Part shown: piece by piece, positions 22,904-24,279 of the stretch
Numbering within the stretch: the stretch's first letter is position 1
Layout of the letters: the number at the start of each line of letters is the position of its first letter
Source: Carthagonibacter metallireducens
Lineage (GTDB): Bacteria > Gemmatimonadota > Gemmatimonadetes > Palauibacterales > Palauibacteraceae
DNA: 24,279 bases
Assembly (NCBI GenBank): GCA_023554445.1
Contig: JAMJQQ010000145.1
Span: forward strand, 1 to 24,279
Reading direction: 5' to 3'
Program-made: the position numbers and the translations under genes
The notes under the pieces: generated by a model
What the model was told of the DNA's origin: nothing
The model's database searches: none
Seen by the model: only the letters and a program-made list of their open reading frames with translations

Positions 22904-24025
22904 ATGGTGCTTCCCACCCTCGACTCCACGCCTCTCGATCCCACGGGACTGGACCGTCGGGACTTCGTCAAGGTGTGCAGCATGGCGGCGGCAGCCGTAG
23001 GACTGCCGTCCGAGGCCGCCGCGGCGATCGTCGAGAACGTCCAGGCGGGTCGAAAGCCTTCGGTGATCTGGCTTCACAACCAGGAATGTACCGGGTGCAC
23101 GGAGTCTCTCCTCCGCACGAATCATCCGACGCTCGACGAACTGATCATCGACCTGATCAGCCTCGATTACCACGAGACGCTGATGGTGGCAGCGGGGCAT
23201 CAGGCCGAAGAGGTTCTCCAGGCCGCGATGGAAGAGAACGCAGGTGCCTACATTCTGGTGATCGAAGGGGCGATCCCGATGAAGGATGACGGGGTCTACT
23301 GCAAGATCGGCGGCCGCACCTCGATCGACCTGGTGAGCGAGGTGGCCGAGCGCGCAGGTGCGATCATCGCGATCGGCTCTTGCGCCTCCTGGGGTGGAAT
23401 TCCGTCGGCGGCGCCCAATCCCACGGGTGCGGTTGGAGCCCCCACGCTGCTCGAAGGCAAGACCGTCGTGACGATTCCCGGCTGCCCCTCCAATCCGTAC
23501 AACTTCCTCGGCGTGGCGCTCCAGTACGCCACCTTCGGAACACTTCCCGAACTGGATGCCCTGGGTCGGCCGAAATTCGCGTATGGGCGATACATCCACG
23601 AGCACTGCCCCCGGCGCGCGCACTTCGATGCGGGCCGCTTCGTGAAGCAGTTCGGAGACGAAGGTCACCGCGAGGGCTGGTGCCTGTACCAGATGGGCTG
23701 CAAGGGACCGGTGACCCGGGCCAACTGCTCGACCCTCCACTTCGGGGAAATGAACGGAGCCTGGCCGATCGGAATCGGAGCGCCCTGCTTCGGGTGCACG
23801 GAAGAGGGTGTCGGATTCACGATCGGGAAGTTCGAGACGGTCGAGATCACGGACGCGACACCACCCTCGACCTATCCCCCGATCTTCTCGAGCCGAGAAG
23901 GGCCGAACCCGTGGGCCACGATGGCACTCGGCGGGATCATCGGCGGAGCGATCGGTGGCGGTATCATCGCCGCCAAGAAGGTGAGCCAGCCTTCCGAGGA
24001 TGAAATCGGGCTGGGGGAGGTGTGA
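22904..24025 (+). CDS. hybO: NiFe hydrogenase small subunit, Hyb-type, Tat-exported
   Basis: This 373-residue subunit carries the electron relay of a membrane-bound uptake hydrogenase on the periplasmic side. A Tat signal is present (RRDFVK at 18-23, then an Ala-rich stretch). Cluster ligands are complete: proximal Cys62, Cys65, Cys160 and Cys194; distal His232, Cys235, Cys260 and Cys266; medial Cys275, Cys295 and Cys298. The spacing CTGC between the first two cysteines lacks the extra cysteine of oxygen-tolerant enzymes (CTCC). A C-terminal Gly-rich hydrophobic helix (about 338-357) anchors it in the membrane. Sequence blocks such as YGRYIHEHCPRR, FGDEGHREGWC and GCKGP agree with E. coli HybO as I recall it. 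ATG 22904 has AGGAGG six bases upstream; an upstream in-frame ATG at 22784 lacks this. It is followed after two bases by a HybA-like gene. Confidence 0.93.
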   Translation: MVLPTLDSTPLDPTGLDRRDFVKVCSMAAAAVGLPSEAAAAIVENVQAGRKPSVIWLHNQECTGCTESLLRTNHPTLDELIIDLISLDYHETLMVAAGHQAEEVLQAAMEENAGAYILVIEGAIPMKDDGVYCKIGGRTSIDLVSEVAERAGAIIAIGSCASWGGIPSAAPNPTGAVGAPTLLEGKTVVTIPGCPSNPYNFLGVALQYATFGTLPELDALGRPKFAYGRYIHEHCPRRAHFDAGRFVKQFGDEGHREGWCLYQMGCKGPVTRANCSTLHFGEMNGAWPIGIGAPCFGCTEEGVGFTIGKFETVEITDATPPSTYPPIFSSREGPNPWATMALGGIIGGAIGGGIIAAKKVSQPSEDEIGLGEV

Positions 24026-24027
24026 CG

Positions 24028-24279
24028 ATGAACATCTCGAGGCGGGGAGCCCTCAAGGTCGCCGCTTTCGGCGCGGCGACCGCAGCAGGCGCCAGGAAGG
24101 CCGAGGCGCGCGAGAAGAAGACGGCGCCTCCCGATGCTACCGGCATGCTCTACGACGCGACGCTGTGTATCGGCTGCAAGGCCTGCGTCGCAGCCTGTCG
24201 GGACGCCAACGACCTGGAACTGGAGAAGAGCAGCACCCTCTACGACGATCCCGTGGACCTCTCGGCCAACACCTGCAAC
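24028..24279 (+). CDS. hybA: HybA-like Tat-exported 4Fe-4S ferredoxin subunit, 3' end cut off
   Basis: Eighty-four residues are visible before the right edge. A short Tat signal (SRRGALK) and an alanine-rich region are followed by LCIGCKACVAACRDAND with Cys47, Cys50, Cys53 and Cys57, the first four-cysteine cluster motif; Cys83 probably begins the next. HybA passes electrons from the hydrogenase small subunit toward the membrane subunit HybB and quinone. ATG 24028 lies two bases after the small-subunit stop, with GGGGGAGG upstream. The order small subunit then HybA is that of the hyb operon, so hybB and the large subunit should follow outside the window. Confidence 0.88.
   Translation, partial: MNISRRGALKVAAFGAATAAGARKAEAREKKTAPPDATGMLYDATLCIGCKACVAACRDANDLELEKSSTLYDDPVDLSANTCN

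Overview
The window is GC-rich bacterial DNA with tightly packed genes, frequent GTG/TTG starts and clear Shine-Dalgarno sequences. The gene set (FeoB of the anaerobe type, indolepyruvate:ferredoxin oxidoreductase, butyrate kinase/phosphotransbutyrylase, citrate-lyase-type proteins, a Hyb-like NiFe hydrogenase) points to an anaerobic or facultative organism. Gemmatimonadota or a neighbouring phylum is a guess from general style, not something the sequence proves. I saw no rRNA, tRNA, CRISPR array, insertion sequence or prophage gene.

Layout. Positions 1-5932 (minus strand) hold general-purpose genes. In transcription order these are a MATE exporter, a DUF3467 protein, a small charged protein overlapping a rhomboid protease, aquaporin Z with a good intrinsic terminator behind it, then feoB overlapping a zinc-ribbon FeoA that runs off the left edge. 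A secreted metallo-beta-lactamase-fold enzyme lies alone on the plus strand (6380-7360).

Positions 7376-21320 (minus strand) are the core of the window: eleven consecutive genes, all in one direction, with gaps of at most 40 nt and several overlaps, probably one operon. In order of transcription they are: HD-domain-like protein, MmgE/PrpD dehydratase, Lys4-like homoaconitase/aconitase, isocitrate/homoisocitrate-type dehydrogenase, CitD-CitE fusion, CitF, GltD/NfnB-like flavoprotein, butyrate kinase, IorA, IorB and phosphotransbutyrylase. Read as chemistry this is a nearly complete route linking a 2-hydroxy tricarboxylate, its iso-form, a 2-oxo acid, an acyl-CoA, an acyl phosphate and a free acid plus ATP. 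A citrate-lyase-type complex splits or drains the tricarboxylate, and a flavoprotein could connect NADPH and ferredoxin pools. The aconitase and dehydrogenase carry signatures I recall from the fungal lysine pathway (Lys4, Lys12), but no homocitrate synthase is present; a lyase stands in its place. The pathway could run oxidatively (tricarboxylate degradation yielding NADPH, reduced ferredoxin and ATP) or reductively (acid activation and two carboxylations ending in acetate plus a 2-oxo acid, like half of a reductive TCA cycle). The sequence does not settle substrate or direction. This is the best candidate here for an undescribed system.

Positions 21714-24279 (plus strand) hold a SagB-like nitroreductase, a 605-bp non-coding region with a good sigma-54 promoter candidate and an upstream AT-rich dyad, and the start of a Hyb-type NiFe hydrogenase operon: the Tat-exported small subunit followed by a HybA-like ferredoxin cut off by the right edge.
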